From positions 1 through 13,350 of the forward strand of contig JAURHL010000040.1 of assembly GCA_030833305.1 (NCBI GenBank): 13,350 nucleotides of DNA, read 5' to 3'. The notes beneath the pieces were generated by a model. It saw nothing but the letters and a program-made list of their open reading frames with translations. It had not been told where the DNA came from and ran no database searches. The position numbers were made by a program, and so were the translations under genes. The DNA is from Acidimicrobiales bacterium. Lineage in GTDB: Bacteria; Actinomycetota; Acidimicrobiia; Acidimicrobiales; Ilumatobacteraceae. Positions within the stretch are counted from its first letter, which is position 1; every line of letters begins with the position of its first letter. Positions 1 through 7,208 of the stretch are shown here, one piece after another.

Positions 1-1317
1 CGATATCTGCCCGACGAAACCGGTGAGCACCACGAGCGACAATGCGATCACGATGGCCACGAGGGTGTTGATGGTCGATTGGCGCCAGTCGTAGTTCCAG
101 CCGAAGAGCAACGCCAACACCGCCGCCGATGACACGAGCGTGAGAGGCAGAACGTGCTTGGGTGCCGACGCGAACGGCATCTTGCCCGTCGACACGGCCC
201 CTCGCACCGGAAGAGCCTTGCCGCGAGCGAACATCGCGATGACGATCACGAAGAAGGGCAAGGCCTGGGTGAGGCCCGCCGTCGGCAGGACGCCCTTGGG
301 AAACCATGTTTGTGCTCCCTGGTATTGCACCCAACCCTGCAACATGGCGATACCGACGCCGGCCGCCACGGTCATGCCGAAGGAGGTGAAGTTGGCGAGC
401 AACGCCGCCCCGAGAGCCGGGACGATGAGAAGCGGCAAGGTGATGGTGTCGAGGTTCGTGATCGGCACGGCCAGGATTCCGAGAAGACCGGCGATGAGCG
501 TCGACAGCACCCAGTTCGCTCCGGCCAAGAAGTCAGGCGAGAAACCCAGGACGATGGCACCCTTTTCGTTCTCCGCGGCGGCACGAGTGGCCAGACCGAA
601 ACGGGTGTACTTGAAGACCGCCCACAAGATGACGGCGATGACGGCCACCACGATCACCAGGAACAGTTGGTTCTTGGGCACGATGCCCAATTCTCCCGGA
701 AGATCGATCTTGCCCTTGGGCAACGGGAAGGGCACGCCCGTCTTGGCCAGTTCGCCGAAACGGAGTCGACAGAACTCTTGCAACACCACGAACAATCCGA
801 CGGACGTGACGACCTTGGCCAGAACCGGTGCGTTTCGCAATGGTTTGAAGATGACGAAATGCAAGAAGAGGCCCAGGAAGACCGCCACCACCAACGCCAA
901 CACCGTGGCCGCCGCGGTGGTCAATCGATCGCCCGGCATGTCGATGGATGTCGGCCAATTGGGAAGGTCGAGGTACTTTCCCTCCTCCCGGAACCAGTTG
1001 ACCGGGATCTCGATCAACACGAGAGGGTTGGGCAACGGTGGGATGTAGAACTTGCCCTCGACGCGCAAGCCGTAATACCAGTACGCCACGAACACGGTGA
1101 TCACACCGTTGGCGAAGTTGACGACGCCGGAGCCGCGGAAGGTGAGCACCACGCCGAGAGCGATGGCCGCCATCAGGGCGCCGGTGCCGATGTTGGAGAA
1201 CATTGGTGCCAACTGCCGCGCATCCCACGCGTACAGCACGGCAAAGACCACGATCACGATCAGAATGCCCACGACGAGCTTCTGTGATTTCACGAACTTC
1301 TGAACGGAACCGTTCAC
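1..1317 (-). CDS. Branched-chain amino acid-type ABC transporter permease, LivH-LivM fusion (3' end outside window)
   Basis: Inner-membrane permease of a LivHM-type ABC importer; 439 residues are visible and the frame is still open at base 1. The LivH half spans about residues 45-365: the family signature ending in GVVNFANG is at 64-71, the cytoplasmic coupling loop (FGLATRAAAENEKGA) is at 240-254, and there are multiple hydrophobic helices. Instead of stopping at about 300 residues like LivH, the frame continues through a linker (366-410) into what looks like a LivM start, with LTGFVGQIS at 431-439 matching the usual LivM GYAGQIS signature. I chose GTG 1317 because GGGGGAG sits 5 nt upstream; ATG 1338 is an in-frame alternative adding seven residues. 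It lies downstream of the binding-protein gene on the same strand, 157 bp away. No ATPase is visible, and LivG/LivF would be expected beyond the left edge. Permease identity is firm; the fusion is inferred because only the first residues of the second half are seen. Confidence 0.9.
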   Translation of the reverse strand, partial: MNGSVQKFVKSQKLVVGILIVIVVFAVLYAWDARQLAPMFSNIGTGALMAAIALGVVLTFRGSGVVNFANGVITVFVAYWYYGLRVEGKFYIPPLPNPLVLIEIPVNWFREEGKYLDLPNWPTSIDMPGDRLTTAAATVLALVVAVFLGLFLHFVIFKPLRNAPVLAKVVTSVGLFVVLQEFCRLRFGELAKTGVPFPLPKGKIDLPGELGIVPKNQLFLVIVVAVIAVILWAVFKYTRFGLATRAAAENEKGAIVLGFSPDFLAGANWVLSTLIAGLLGILAVPITNLDTITLPLLIVPALGAALLANFTSFGMTVAAGVGIAMLQGWVQYQGAQTWFPKGVLPTAGLTQALPFFVIVIAMFARGKALPVRGAVSTGKMPFASAPKHVLPLTLVSSAAVLALLFGWNYDWRQSTINTLVAIVIALSLVVLTGFVGQIS

Positions 1318-1353
1318 CGACACTCCCCCACTCGCCATCACTCGATGGCCCCC

Positions 1354-1377
1354 AAAAACCATCTCGTCGAAACGAGA
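1354..1377 (-). terminator. Small stem-loop with UUCG loop followed by a T run, upstream of permease gene
   Basis: On the minus strand TCTCGT-TTCG-ACGAGA forms a 6-bp stem with a 4-nt loop (1362-1377). It is followed by TGG and five T (1354-1358). This resembles a weak intrinsic terminator or attenuator between the binding-protein gene and the permease gene. The stem is short and AT-containing, so full termination is doubtful. Confidence 0.35.
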
Positions 1378-1392
1378 CGACACATGCACATC

Positions 1393-1423
1393 GGGTGGGT
1401 GCCGGTGTCACCGGCACCCACCC
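1393..1423 (-). terminator. Strong GC-rich inverted repeat between binding-protein and permease genes
   Basis: Perfect 15-nt arms (1393-1407 and 1409-1423) are separated by one base. In RNA this gives a stem of about 13 bp, GGGTGGGTGCCGG with CCGGCACCCACCC, closed by a 5-nt loop. No T run follows directly on the minus strand. Its position 52 bp after the binding-protein stop suits an mRNA 3'-end stabiliser or partial terminator that keeps binding-protein transcript above permease transcript, as known for malE-malF. The structure is seen; the role is inferred. Confidence 0.55.
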
Positions 1424-1474
1424 AACGCAACGACCGACGAGAGCCGGTCAGATATCGGCTTGTTGTACGGAGCC

Positions 1475-2866
1475 TCAGCCGGCCAGCTCGGCGATCGGGT
1501 TGAGCGCCTTGCCGTTGTATCCGTCCATGATGGACACGTACTCGGTGCCCTGCTGCTGCTGGATGCCGATGGAGAATCCGCACAACGACGGGAAGGTGGG
1601 GTTTCCACCGCACTTGAAGTCACCCACGCCGGCCCACATCGGACCCACGAAGGACTTGGCGGCCTCACGGATGGCGGCCGAATCGGTCGCTCCCTCGTTC
1701 ATGAACTTCACCATGGTGATGAGCGAGCCGAACGTGGGTCCGCCGAAACCGGTGTACTCGGGGTTCTCGACACCCGTCTCCTTGGCCCAGGCCAGTGCGG
1801 CGTCGATGTAGGCGTCGGTCTCCGGGTTGCCCGGAATCTCATAGGAGTAGCCGTATCCACCGAAGTACCAGCCATCGGGCAGGTTGCCTTCCTCCCCGAC
1901 CGAGGCCAGGTGATCCTGCATCGGGATGCCGAAGCACAAACCGGTGGTGACGATCGGCGTGTCGACGCCGAGGGTCTTGAGCGCGTCGTAGATACCGATG
2001 CAACCCTGGATGGTGACCAACGGGTAGAACACGTCGGCGGTGTCGGCACCCGACGACTGGATGGCCGTGGCCATCTCGGTCGCACCCGCGGTGTCGGCCA
2101 CCGGCACGCCGGTGACCTCGACGCCCAGCTGCTCGAGGATGGGCTTGGTGAGCACGTTGAACGCCACGGTTCCGGCCGGGTTGTCGTTGTACACGACGGC
2201 GACCTTCTTCACGTCGATTCCTTCGAGTTCACCGATGTACTTCGCGGCGAACACCGCGAGTCCCTGAACCACACCGGGCGAGCCGGGGGTGAAGGCGTAC
2301 GCGTCAGAGGCGAGGAACTCCGGCGTGGTCACCGGGTTCGGAAGGAAGACGGGCTTCTTGTCCTTCAAGGTGTCGAGCAACGGAGCGTTTCCGTTGAACA
2401 TGGCCCCCACCAGGACCGCCTGCACGTTGTCATCGGCCAACATCTGCTGGGCGCAACTCTGACCGTCCTCTTCCTTGGTGACGAAACACTTCACCAGCTC
2501 GATCGGACGACCGCCCACACCACCGAGGAACGTGTTGATGAACCAGACACCCGTGTCGACGCCGACGGACGCCTCCGGGAACGCCGGGGTTCCACCTTCT
2601 TGGTTGACGTAACCGATGTAGATCGGATCGCCTGACGCCGCCCCACCGGGACCCCCGGTGTAGGCCACACCGACGTCGATCGAACTCTGCTGGACCGGCA
2701 GTTCGCCGCTCGGCGCCTCGGTCGAGGGCGCTTCCGACGTGGGCGCCTCGGTCGAGGGCGCCTCCGTCGCGGGTGCGTCGCTTCCCCCACTGTCCTCGCT
2801 GCATGCGCCGGCGAGCAAGCCGAGTACGGCCAGGCCCGCGACGAAACTGATCTTCTTGCTTCTCAC
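1475..2866 (-). CDS. ABC transporter substrate-binding lipoprotein (LivJ/LivK-type, Periplasmic_binding_6)
   Basis: 463-residue extracytoplasmic solute receptor, presumably feeding the downstream permease. Residues 1-21 form a lipoprotein signal peptide (RSKK, a hydrophobic core, LLAGA) with the lipid-modified Cys at 22. A Ser/Thr/Glu/Ala/Pro linker (31-55) built of near-repeats tethers the domain to the membrane. The type I periplasmic-binding fold follows; DPIYIGYVNQEGG (80-92) is the usual first strand. Six cysteines remain (127, 138, 289, 311, 419, 429), spaced as three likely disulfides. The start is GTG 2866 with AAGGGGG 4 nt upstream. In this family ligands range from branched-chain amino acids to aromatic acids, amides and other carboxylates, and the sequence alone does not tell which. 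Next to a CoA ligase and crotonase, a carboxylic acid or its precursor is a reasonable guess. Confidence 0.93.
   Translation of the reverse strand: MRSKKISFVAGLAVLGLLAGACSEDSGGSDAPATEAPSTEAPTSEAPSTEAPSGELPVQQSSIDVGVAYTGGPGGAASGDPIYIGYVNQEGGTPAFPEASVGVDTGVWFINTFLGGVGGRPIELVKCFVTKEEDGQSCAQQMLADDNVQAVLVGAMFNGNAPLLDTLKDKKPVFLPNPVTTPEFLASDAYAFTPGSPGVVQGLAVFAAKYIGELEGIDVKKVAVVYNDNPAGTVAFNVLTKPILEQLGVEVTGVPVADTAGATEMATAIQSSGADTADVFYPLVTIQGCIGIYDALKTLGVDTPIVTTGLCFGIPMQDHLASVGEEGNLPDGWYFGGYGYSYEIPGNPETDAYIDAALAWAKETGVENPEYTGFGGPTFGSLITMVKFMNEGATDSAAIREAAKSFVGPMWAGVGDFKCGGNPTFPSLCGFSIGIQQQQGTEYVSIMDGYNGKALNPIAELAG
2711..2770 (-). repeat. Two near-identical 30-bp tandem repeats encoding the lipoprotein linker
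   Basis: Bases 2711-2740 and 2741-2770 match in most positions, sharing the core GGCGCCTCGGTCGAGGGCGC with scattered substitutions. They encode the APSTEAP-type linker just after the lipid-anchored cysteine. The repeat is in frame (10 codons), so gain or loss of a copy would only change tether length. Confidence 0.75.
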
Positions 2867-2888
2867 GTTTCCCCCTTGACGATCGACG

Positions 2889-2901
2889 ATCCGTTGCGGA
2901 T
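2889..2901. promoter_or_regulatory. Short inverted repeat in the leader of the binding-protein gene
   Basis: ATCCG-TTG-CGGAT is a perfect 5-bp dyad with a 3-nt centre. It lies between the proposed -10 box and the ribosome binding site of the binding-protein gene. It could be an operator half-site pair or a small leader hairpin. Such short dyads also occur by chance. Confidence 0.25.
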
Positions 2902-2915
2902 ATGTCGCACGTCAC

Positions 2916-2944
2916 AGATTGTCACAAGGTTTCGGCAAGGTCAA
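2916..2944 (-). promoter_or_regulatory. Candidate sigma-70-type promoter for the transporter genes
   Basis: On the minus strand TTGACC (2944-2939) is followed after exactly 17 bp by CAATCT (2921-2916). The -35 is close to consensus; the -10 is weaker but keeps the second-position A and final T. It lies 50 bp upstream of the GTG start. Two direct copies of TGTGAC (2926-2921 and 2916-2911), ten bases apart, flank and overlap the -10, which could be a regulator site on one face of the helix. This would let the transporter be expressed separately from the upstream catabolic genes. Confidence 0.4.
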
Positions 2945-2950
2945 ACACCG

Positions 2951-2966
2951 AAAAGCGGAAAACCGC
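2951..2966 (-). terminator. Weak hairpin plus T run after the enoyl-CoA hydratase gene
   Basis: On the minus strand GCGG-TTTT-CCGC (2966-2955) is followed directly by TTTT (2954-2951), 9 bp after the hydratase stop codon. The order of stem then T run fits an intrinsic terminator. A 4-bp stem is marginal, and read-through into the transporter genes is possible. Confidence 0.3.
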
Positions 2967-2975
2967 AGGTCGCCG

Positions 2976-3818
2976 TCAGGTCGAACCGGACGGCCCCGAC
3001 TCGCGATAATCCCCGAAGGCCGCGTCGCGCTCGCTCAACGCCGCGGTCACGCCCTTGGTGGCGAAACCCTGCATGTACTCCATGGACGACTTCTGGTGGA
3101 ACCCCAGAGCCTGAATCTCGGCCGTGGCCCGGATGCCCGCGCGGATCCCCATGGCTTCCATGGCCCGGTGCGCGGCTCGCTTGTTCAGGGCCAACAGATC
3201 GGCCGGGATCTTGGCCACCCGTTCGGCCATGGCCAACACCTCGGAATCCAACCGGGCTTCGGGAAACGCCCGATTGGCGAATCCACTCGCCACCGCCTCG
3301 ACTCCGGACATCGAGTCCCCGGTGAGCAACGCCTCCATGCCCCGACGCAGACCCATCATCCAGGTCTGCCATTGCATGTCGGGGGGCGACATCAGCCGCA
3401 CCGGTGGATAGCCGATCTTGGCGTCCTCGGCGACGTACACCAGGTCGCAGGCGGTGGCCAACTCGGTGCCACCGGCCAAGCAGTAGCCGTGCACCTGTCC
3501 GATGATCGGTGTGCTCATGTCCCACATCTCGAACCAGTTGTTGACGACGTGACGCGACCACCAGCCGTCGGCCCGCGAGATGGACCGCTCCACGTCGGAG
3601 TTCGGCGAGCCGAGGTCGTAGCCGGCGCAGAAACACGACCCCGCGCCACGGATGATCATCACCGAGACGTCGCGGTCCTTGTCGCCGGCCCGCAACGCGT
3701 CGAACAGCGCTCCGCGCAGATCGTCGTTGAGGGCGTTGCGCTTCTCGGGTCGGTTCAACGTGAAGCGACGCACCTTCGGAGCGGGGTCGTCGATCAGGAG
3801 CACGTCATCTTTCGCCAT
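2976..3818 (-). CDS. Enoyl-CoA hydratase/isomerase family (crotonase) protein lacking one catalytic glutamate
   Basis: 280-residue crotonase-fold enzyme, acting on an acyl-CoA thioester in the cytoplasm. The conserved LNRPEKRNALN is at 21-31. The first oxyanion-hole segment FCAGYDL is at 63-69 and the second, HGYCLAGGTELATACD, at 110-125. Glu119 aligns with Glu144 of rat mitochondrial hydratase. The second catalytic glutamate (Glu164, 20 residues on) is replaced by Pro139 in IGYPPVRL, so simple syn-hydration by the two-glutamate mechanism is doubtful; isomerase, hydrolase or lyase chemistry is possible. ATG 3818 lies 5 nt after the stop of the acyl-CoA synthetase gene, so the two are probably translationally coupled and may work in sequence. 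Fold assignment is firm; the reaction is not. Confidence 0.92.
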   Translation of the reverse strand: MAKDDVLLIDDPAPKVRRFTLNRPEKRNALNDDLRGALFDALRAGDKDRDVSVMIIRGAGSCFCAGYDLGSPNSDVERSISRADGWWSRHVVNNWFEMWDMSTPIIGQVHGYCLAGGTELATACDLVYVAEDAKIGYPPVRLMSPPDMQWQTWMMGLRRGMEALLTGDSMSGVEAVASGFANRAFPEARLDSEVLAMAERVAKIPADLLALNKRAAHRAMEAMGIRAGIRATAEIQALGFHQKSSMEYMQGFATKGVTAALSERDAAFGDYRESGPSGST

Positions 3819-3823
3819 GGTCG

Positions 3824-5362
3824 TCAGGCTTTCTCCCAGTAGGGGGCGCGCAACTTGCGCTTGTTGATCTTGCCCATGGTGTTACGACCGAGATCGTCGA
3901 CGAACTCGATGGTGCGTGGGCACTTGTAGTGACTCAGGCGCTCGCGGCAGAAGGCCAGCACCTCCGAGGCCTCGGGCGGATTCGACGGATCGCGCAGAAT
4001 CGCCAACGCCTTCAGTTCCTCTCCCATCTCGGCGTGCGGCACTCCGATACAGGCGACGTCGAGGAGCGCCGGGTGCTGCACCAGGACCTGCTCGGCCTCG
4101 GCCGGATAGATGTTCACTCCACCCGACACCACCATGTCGCTGAAGCGGTCGGTGATGTACACGTAGCCACCCTCGTTCACGTAGCCGATCTCCCCCAACG
4201 TGAACACGCCGGGGGCGATGTTGGCCGCCTTGGTCTTCTCCGGATCGTTCGGATAGATCACTCCTCGGCCCGTCGCGTCCTTGAAGAAAAGCCGGCCCTC
4301 GGCGTTCGCGGGAAGCTCGTTGCCGTCGTCGTCCAACACGAGCACCGAGAACGGTGGAACGGGGCGACCGACCGATCCCGGATTCTCCAACCATTCGGTG
4401 CTGGTGATCTGGCACGTGGTGCCGACCTCGGTGGCTCCGTACGCGTCGATGAAGATCGGCCCCCACCAGTCGATCATCGCCCGCTTCACGTCGACGGGGC
4501 AGGACGCACCCGTGTGGGCCGCCAGTTTCATCGACGAGACGTCGTACTTCTTCTTCACCTCGTCCGGAAGCGCCAACAGCCGGACGAAATGCGTCGGCAC
4601 CATCACCGACGACTCGGTGCGATGCTCGTGAATGGCCTGCAGGGTCTTTTCGGCGTCGAACTTGGCCAGGATCACCATCGGGACACCGCGAACCAGCAAA
4701 CGCATGCCGTTCAACGGACCGGTGTGGTACATCGGACCCACCACCAGATGCGTGCCGAACTGGGCGAACCGATTGGCTTTCATGCCCTCCAGGTGTTCGG
4801 CCATGGTGGATCCACCGGCGAACATCGTCGGCGGCAACTCGGTGCCCTTGGGTCGGCCCGTGGTACCCGAGGTGTAGAGCAGGTTCGCGCGCGGGACCAC
4901 GTCGAGGGGCGGATGCGACGGGTCGCCCGACGTCAACCAGTCGGCCCAGGTCCGCACACCGGGCGCGTTCACACCCCAACCGATCACGTCGATGCGGAGT
5001 CCTTCGGCTCGGGCGATGTCGGCGGCGGCCACCGCGCGCTCGACGGTCTCGGGTCCGACGAACAACAGACGCGCGTCGGAGTCGACGAGGATGTAGGCCG
5101 TCTCCTCCGCGGTCAGATGGAAGTTCACGGGCACCGTCGACGCACTGCCGAGCAGACAGCCGAGGTGGGCGAGGGCCGTTTCGGCGGCGTTCTCGGCGAA
5201 CACCGCGACTCGGCGACTCGGACCCAGGTCGGTGGCCAACGCGATATTGGCCACTCGATTCAAGATGTCGTCGACATCGGCCCAACGCAAGGCCTTGTCG
5301 GGATCGCGCACGGCGATCTCGTCGGGACGTTCACGGGCCAGGTCGGCGGCGAAGACGGGCAT
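3824..5362 (-). CDS. Acyl-CoA synthetase / AMP-dependent ligase (ANL superfamily)
   Basis: 512-residue adenylate-forming enzyme that would activate a carboxylic acid to its CoA thioester through an acyl-AMP. The ATP-binding loop YTSGTTGRPK is at 163-172, the A5 motif YGATE at 308-312, and the hinge region DRFSDMVVSGGVNIYPAE at 405-422. The catalytic lysine of the C-terminal lid is Lys498 (NTMGKINKRK). The A7 motif reads LGEIGY (389-394) where TGD is usual, a conservative Asp-to-Glu change at a ribose-contacting position. Start ATG 5362 has GAGG 7 nt upstream, and that Shine-Dalgarno overlaps the stop codon of the preceding NTF2-like gene. Length is typical of fatty, aromatic or steroid acid ligases; no feature fixes the substrate. 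Confidence 0.94.
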   Translation of the reverse strand: MPVFAADLARERPDEIAVRDPDKALRWADVDDILNRVANIALATDLGPSRRVAVFAENAAETALAHLGCLLGSASTVPVNFHLTAEETAYILVDSDARLLFVGPETVERAVAAADIARAEGLRIDVIGWGVNAPGVRTWADWLTSGDPSHPPLDVVPRANLLYTSGTTGRPKGTELPPTMFAGGSTMAEHLEGMKANRFAQFGTHLVVGPMYHTGPLNGMRLLVRGVPMVILAKFDAEKTLQAIHEHRTESSVMVPTHFVRLLALPDEVKKKYDVSSMKLAAHTGASCPVDVKRAMIDWWGPIFIDAYGATEVGTTCQITSTEWLENPGSVGRPVPPFSVLVLDDDGNELPANAEGRLFFKDATGRGVIYPNDPEKTKAANIAPGVFTLGEIGYVNEGGYVYITDRFSDMVVSGGVNIYPAEAEQVLVQHPALLDVACIGVPHAEMGEELKALAILRDPSNPPEASEVLAFCRERLSHYKCPRTIEFVDDLGRNTMGKINKRKLRAPYWEKA

Positions 5363-5371
5363 CGGACGACC

Positions 5372-5860
5372 TCAGACGTCCGCGGCCACGCCGCGCTCGA
5401 CGAGAGCCTCGCGATGGTTGGTGAAGTCCGCCGACAGATCGGCAGGCCCTCCGTAGTGGACCTGCAGGAATCGCCGCGAGAAGAGCCACTGTCCGTTCAC
5501 CTTGCGGTACGCGTCGTCGTAATGAGCGAGAAGGATCCCCGACTGACCGTCGGCCCGACGAAAGCGCTCACTGATGGCCCAACGACCGGTGGCCTCGTCG
5601 GCCGAGGCACCTTGCCAGGCGTCACCGTTGTGAACGGTTTGCACCACCGCGGCGAATCCCGTCATCGCGCCGTACCACAGCTTCAAGATGGCGTCCTTGC
5701 CCTCCACCAGGCGGCCGCGGCCCAGGTCCCACACGGCGTCGTCGGCCCAACACGACCCCCACTGTTCACCCGACCGGTGGATGACGGCGTCGGCGTAGCG
5801 ATTGATGAGACGTTGAATCGAGACGTAGTCGTCGACGGAGACGGGTGCGGCGGTGGTCAT
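5372..5860 (-). CDS. NTF2-like / SnoaL-type protein, first gene of the ligase operon
   Basis: 162-residue single-domain protein of the NTF2-like fold, SnoaL_4-type. The N-terminal helix (IQRLINRYADAVIHR, 15-29), followed by CWADDAVWDLG (37-47) and the VHNGD turn (76-80), is the usual pattern. Tyr22, Asp24 and His77 sit where BaiE-like bile acid dehydratases and scytalone dehydratase carry active-site residues, so a small dehydratase or isomerase role is possible; many family members lack known activity. ATG 5860 has no good Shine-Dalgarno, and a TAGAAC box lies 6 nt upstream, which would suit a leaderless transcript. The acyl-CoA synthetase gene begins 9 nt after its stop. Substrate unknown. 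Confidence 0.85.
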   Translation of the reverse strand: MTTAAPVSVDDYVSIQRLINRYADAVIHRSGEQWGSCWADDAVWDLGRGRLVEGKDAILKLWYGAMTGFAAVVQTVHNGDAWQGASADEATGRWAISERFRRADGQSGILLAHYDDAYRKVNGQWLFSRRFLQVHYGGPADLSADFTNHREALVERGVAADV

Positions 5861-5879
5861 GGCTCTGTTCTAGCCCAAC

Positions 5880-5918
5880 GGACCGTTCCCGAGCGATGGG
5901 AGCATCGCGGGAGGGTCC
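5880..5918 (+). promoter_or_regulatory. Hairpin overlapping the P450 ribosome binding site
   Basis: GGACC (5880-5884) can pair with GGTCC (5914-5918), CCC (5888-5890) with GGG (5909-5911), and GCGATG (5893-5898) with CATCGC (5903-5908) around the loop GGAG. The P450 Shine-Dalgarno GGAGG (5910-5914) lies in the 3' arm, directly before GTG 5919. If transcription starts upstream of 5880 the fold would hide the ribosome binding site. As DNA, the same dyad sits midway between two divergent genes and could be an operator. Function is inferred. Confidence 0.4.
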
Positions 5919-7208
5919 GTGCAACGCCGCCTGTCCGGCATCGGTCAGAATGGGCCGGTGAACGCCGAGATCGATCTCGAACGACTGACGTTGCTCGATC
6001 CGGACGTGTCCGACTGCCCCTACGCGGCGTACGACGCGTTGCGTCGGGAGGCTCCGGTGTGGCGCGACAACGCCACCGGCATGTTCGTCGTGACCCGCTA
6101 CGAGGACGTCCGGATGGTGTTGACCGACACGGAGCGATTCACCAGCGCTCGCCACCGGGGCCGCATCGATCCGCGTAGCGCACGCCTGAAGAAGATCTAC
6201 GAGGACAAGGGCTGGTTGCCGGGCGCCACGCTGGCGGCGCGCGACGACCCCGAGCACCGGGAGATGCGCGGGTTGTTCAACCACGCCTTTCGCCCTTCCA
6301 AGATCAAGGAGATGGACGACTTCATCGTCGACCTGGCCCACTCGCTGATCGACGAGTTCATCGGAACCGGCGAGTGCGACTGGGTGCGCGCCTTCGCCGT
6401 ACCGCTGCCCCTGATCGTGATCGGGCGCCAGATGGGTGCGCGCGACGAGGACATGTGGCGCATCAAGGCGTGGACCGACGCCTGGGTGCATCGTCTGGGA
6501 ATGATGCAGACCGAGGAGGAGGCGGTCTGGTCGACCGAGATGGAGATCGAGGCCCAGCACTACTTCCAACCGATCTTCGAACGTCTGCGTCGTGAACCCG
6601 ACGACACGCTGCTGAGCGACCTGGTGAACACCGTGATCCCCGAATGGGGCCGCACCCTCACCGACAACGAACTGCACGCCGAGATGATGGCCGACACCTT
6701 CGTCGGTGGTTCGGAGACCACCACGAACGCGTTGGCCGAGGGTGTTCGTCTGCTCATCGAGAACCCGGGCGAATGGGACAAGGTCGTCAAAGATCCCGAT
6801 CGATACGTGCCCCTGTTGGCCGAGGAAGTCCTGCGACTCGAGGGTCCGGTGCAGGGCCTGTTCCGCACCGCCGCCGTCGACGTCGAATTGCACGGGGTCA
6901 CCATCCCCGCCGGGTCGGTCGTGAACGTACGTTACGGAGCCGCGAACCGCGACGAGAATCAATTCGAGTGCCCGGAGAAGATGGACCTCGACCGGGAGAA
7001 CGTGCGCAGTCACGTGGCCTTCGGATTCGGCACCCACCACTGCCTCGGGGCGCCTTTGGCGCGACGCGAGTTGATCATCGGCTTTCGCGCCCTCGTGGAC
7101 CGCGTGGACAAGATGTGGTTCATCGACGGAGCGAACGACTTCCGTCACCACCCGAATTTCTGCCTACGGGCCCTGAAACACCTTCACATCGGTTTCACTG
7201 CGCGTTGA
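5919..7208 (+). CDS. Cytochrome P450 monooxygenase
   Basis: 429-residue soluble bacterial P450 (class I type, needing ferredoxin and reductase supplied from elsewhere; none is visible here). Helix C carries HxxxR (His113, Arg117). The oxygen-activating I-helix motif is GGSETT at 263-268, the K-helix ExxR is Glu303/Arg306, and the haem loop FGFGTHHCLG is at 368-377 with Cys375 as axial ligand. All core residues are intact. GTG 5919 is chosen for GGAGG 4 nt upstream; GTG 5958 is an alternative that removes 13 residues of poorly conserved N-terminus but has only a weak ribosome binding site. It stands alone on its strand, divergent from the NTF2-ligase-crotonase set, and its last 14 bp overlap the convergent NTF2-like gene. 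Substrate unknown; regioselective hydroxylation of a hydrophobic compound is likely. Confidence 0.96.
   Translation: MQRRLSGIGQNGPVNAEIDLERLTLLDPDVSDCPYAAYDALRREAPVWRDNATGMFVVTRYEDVRMVLTDTERFTSARHRGRIDPRSARLKKIYEDKGWLPGATLAARDDPEHREMRGLFNHAFRPSKIKEMDDFIVDLAHSLIDEFIGTGECDWVRAFAVPLPLIVIGRQMGARDEDMWRIKAWTDAWVHRLGMMQTEEEAVWSTEMEIEAQHYFQPIFERLRREPDDTLLSDLVNTVIPEWGRTLTDNELHAEMMADTFVGGSETTTNALAEGVRLLIENPGEWDKVVKDPDRYVPLLAEEVLRLEGPVQGLFRTAAVDVELHGVTIPAGSVVNVRYGAANRDENQFECPEKMDLDRENVRSHVAFGFGTHHCLGAPLARRELIIGFRALVDRVDKMWFIDGANDFRHHPNFCLRALKHLHIGFTAR

Noticed and set aside
140..1287. Plus-strand open frames opposite the permease gene
   Set aside because: The minus-strand frame encodes clear transmembrane helices and LivH motifs; the plus-strand products are compositional shadows.
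2711..2770. CRISPR-like or mobile-element repeat
   Set aside because: The repeats are in frame, contiguous, without spacers, and encode the lipoprotein linker.
3929..6178. 749-codon open frame on the plus strand opposite the acyl-CoA synthetase and NTF2-like genes, running into the P450 gene
   Set aside because: Antisense to well-recognised genes. The translation is rich in Arg, His, Gly and Val with no domain, as expected for the complementary frame of high-GC coding DNA.
5766..7151. 461-codon minus-strand frame opposite the P450 gene
   Set aside because: The sense strand encodes a full P450 with all motifs; the antisense product shows no recognisable domain.
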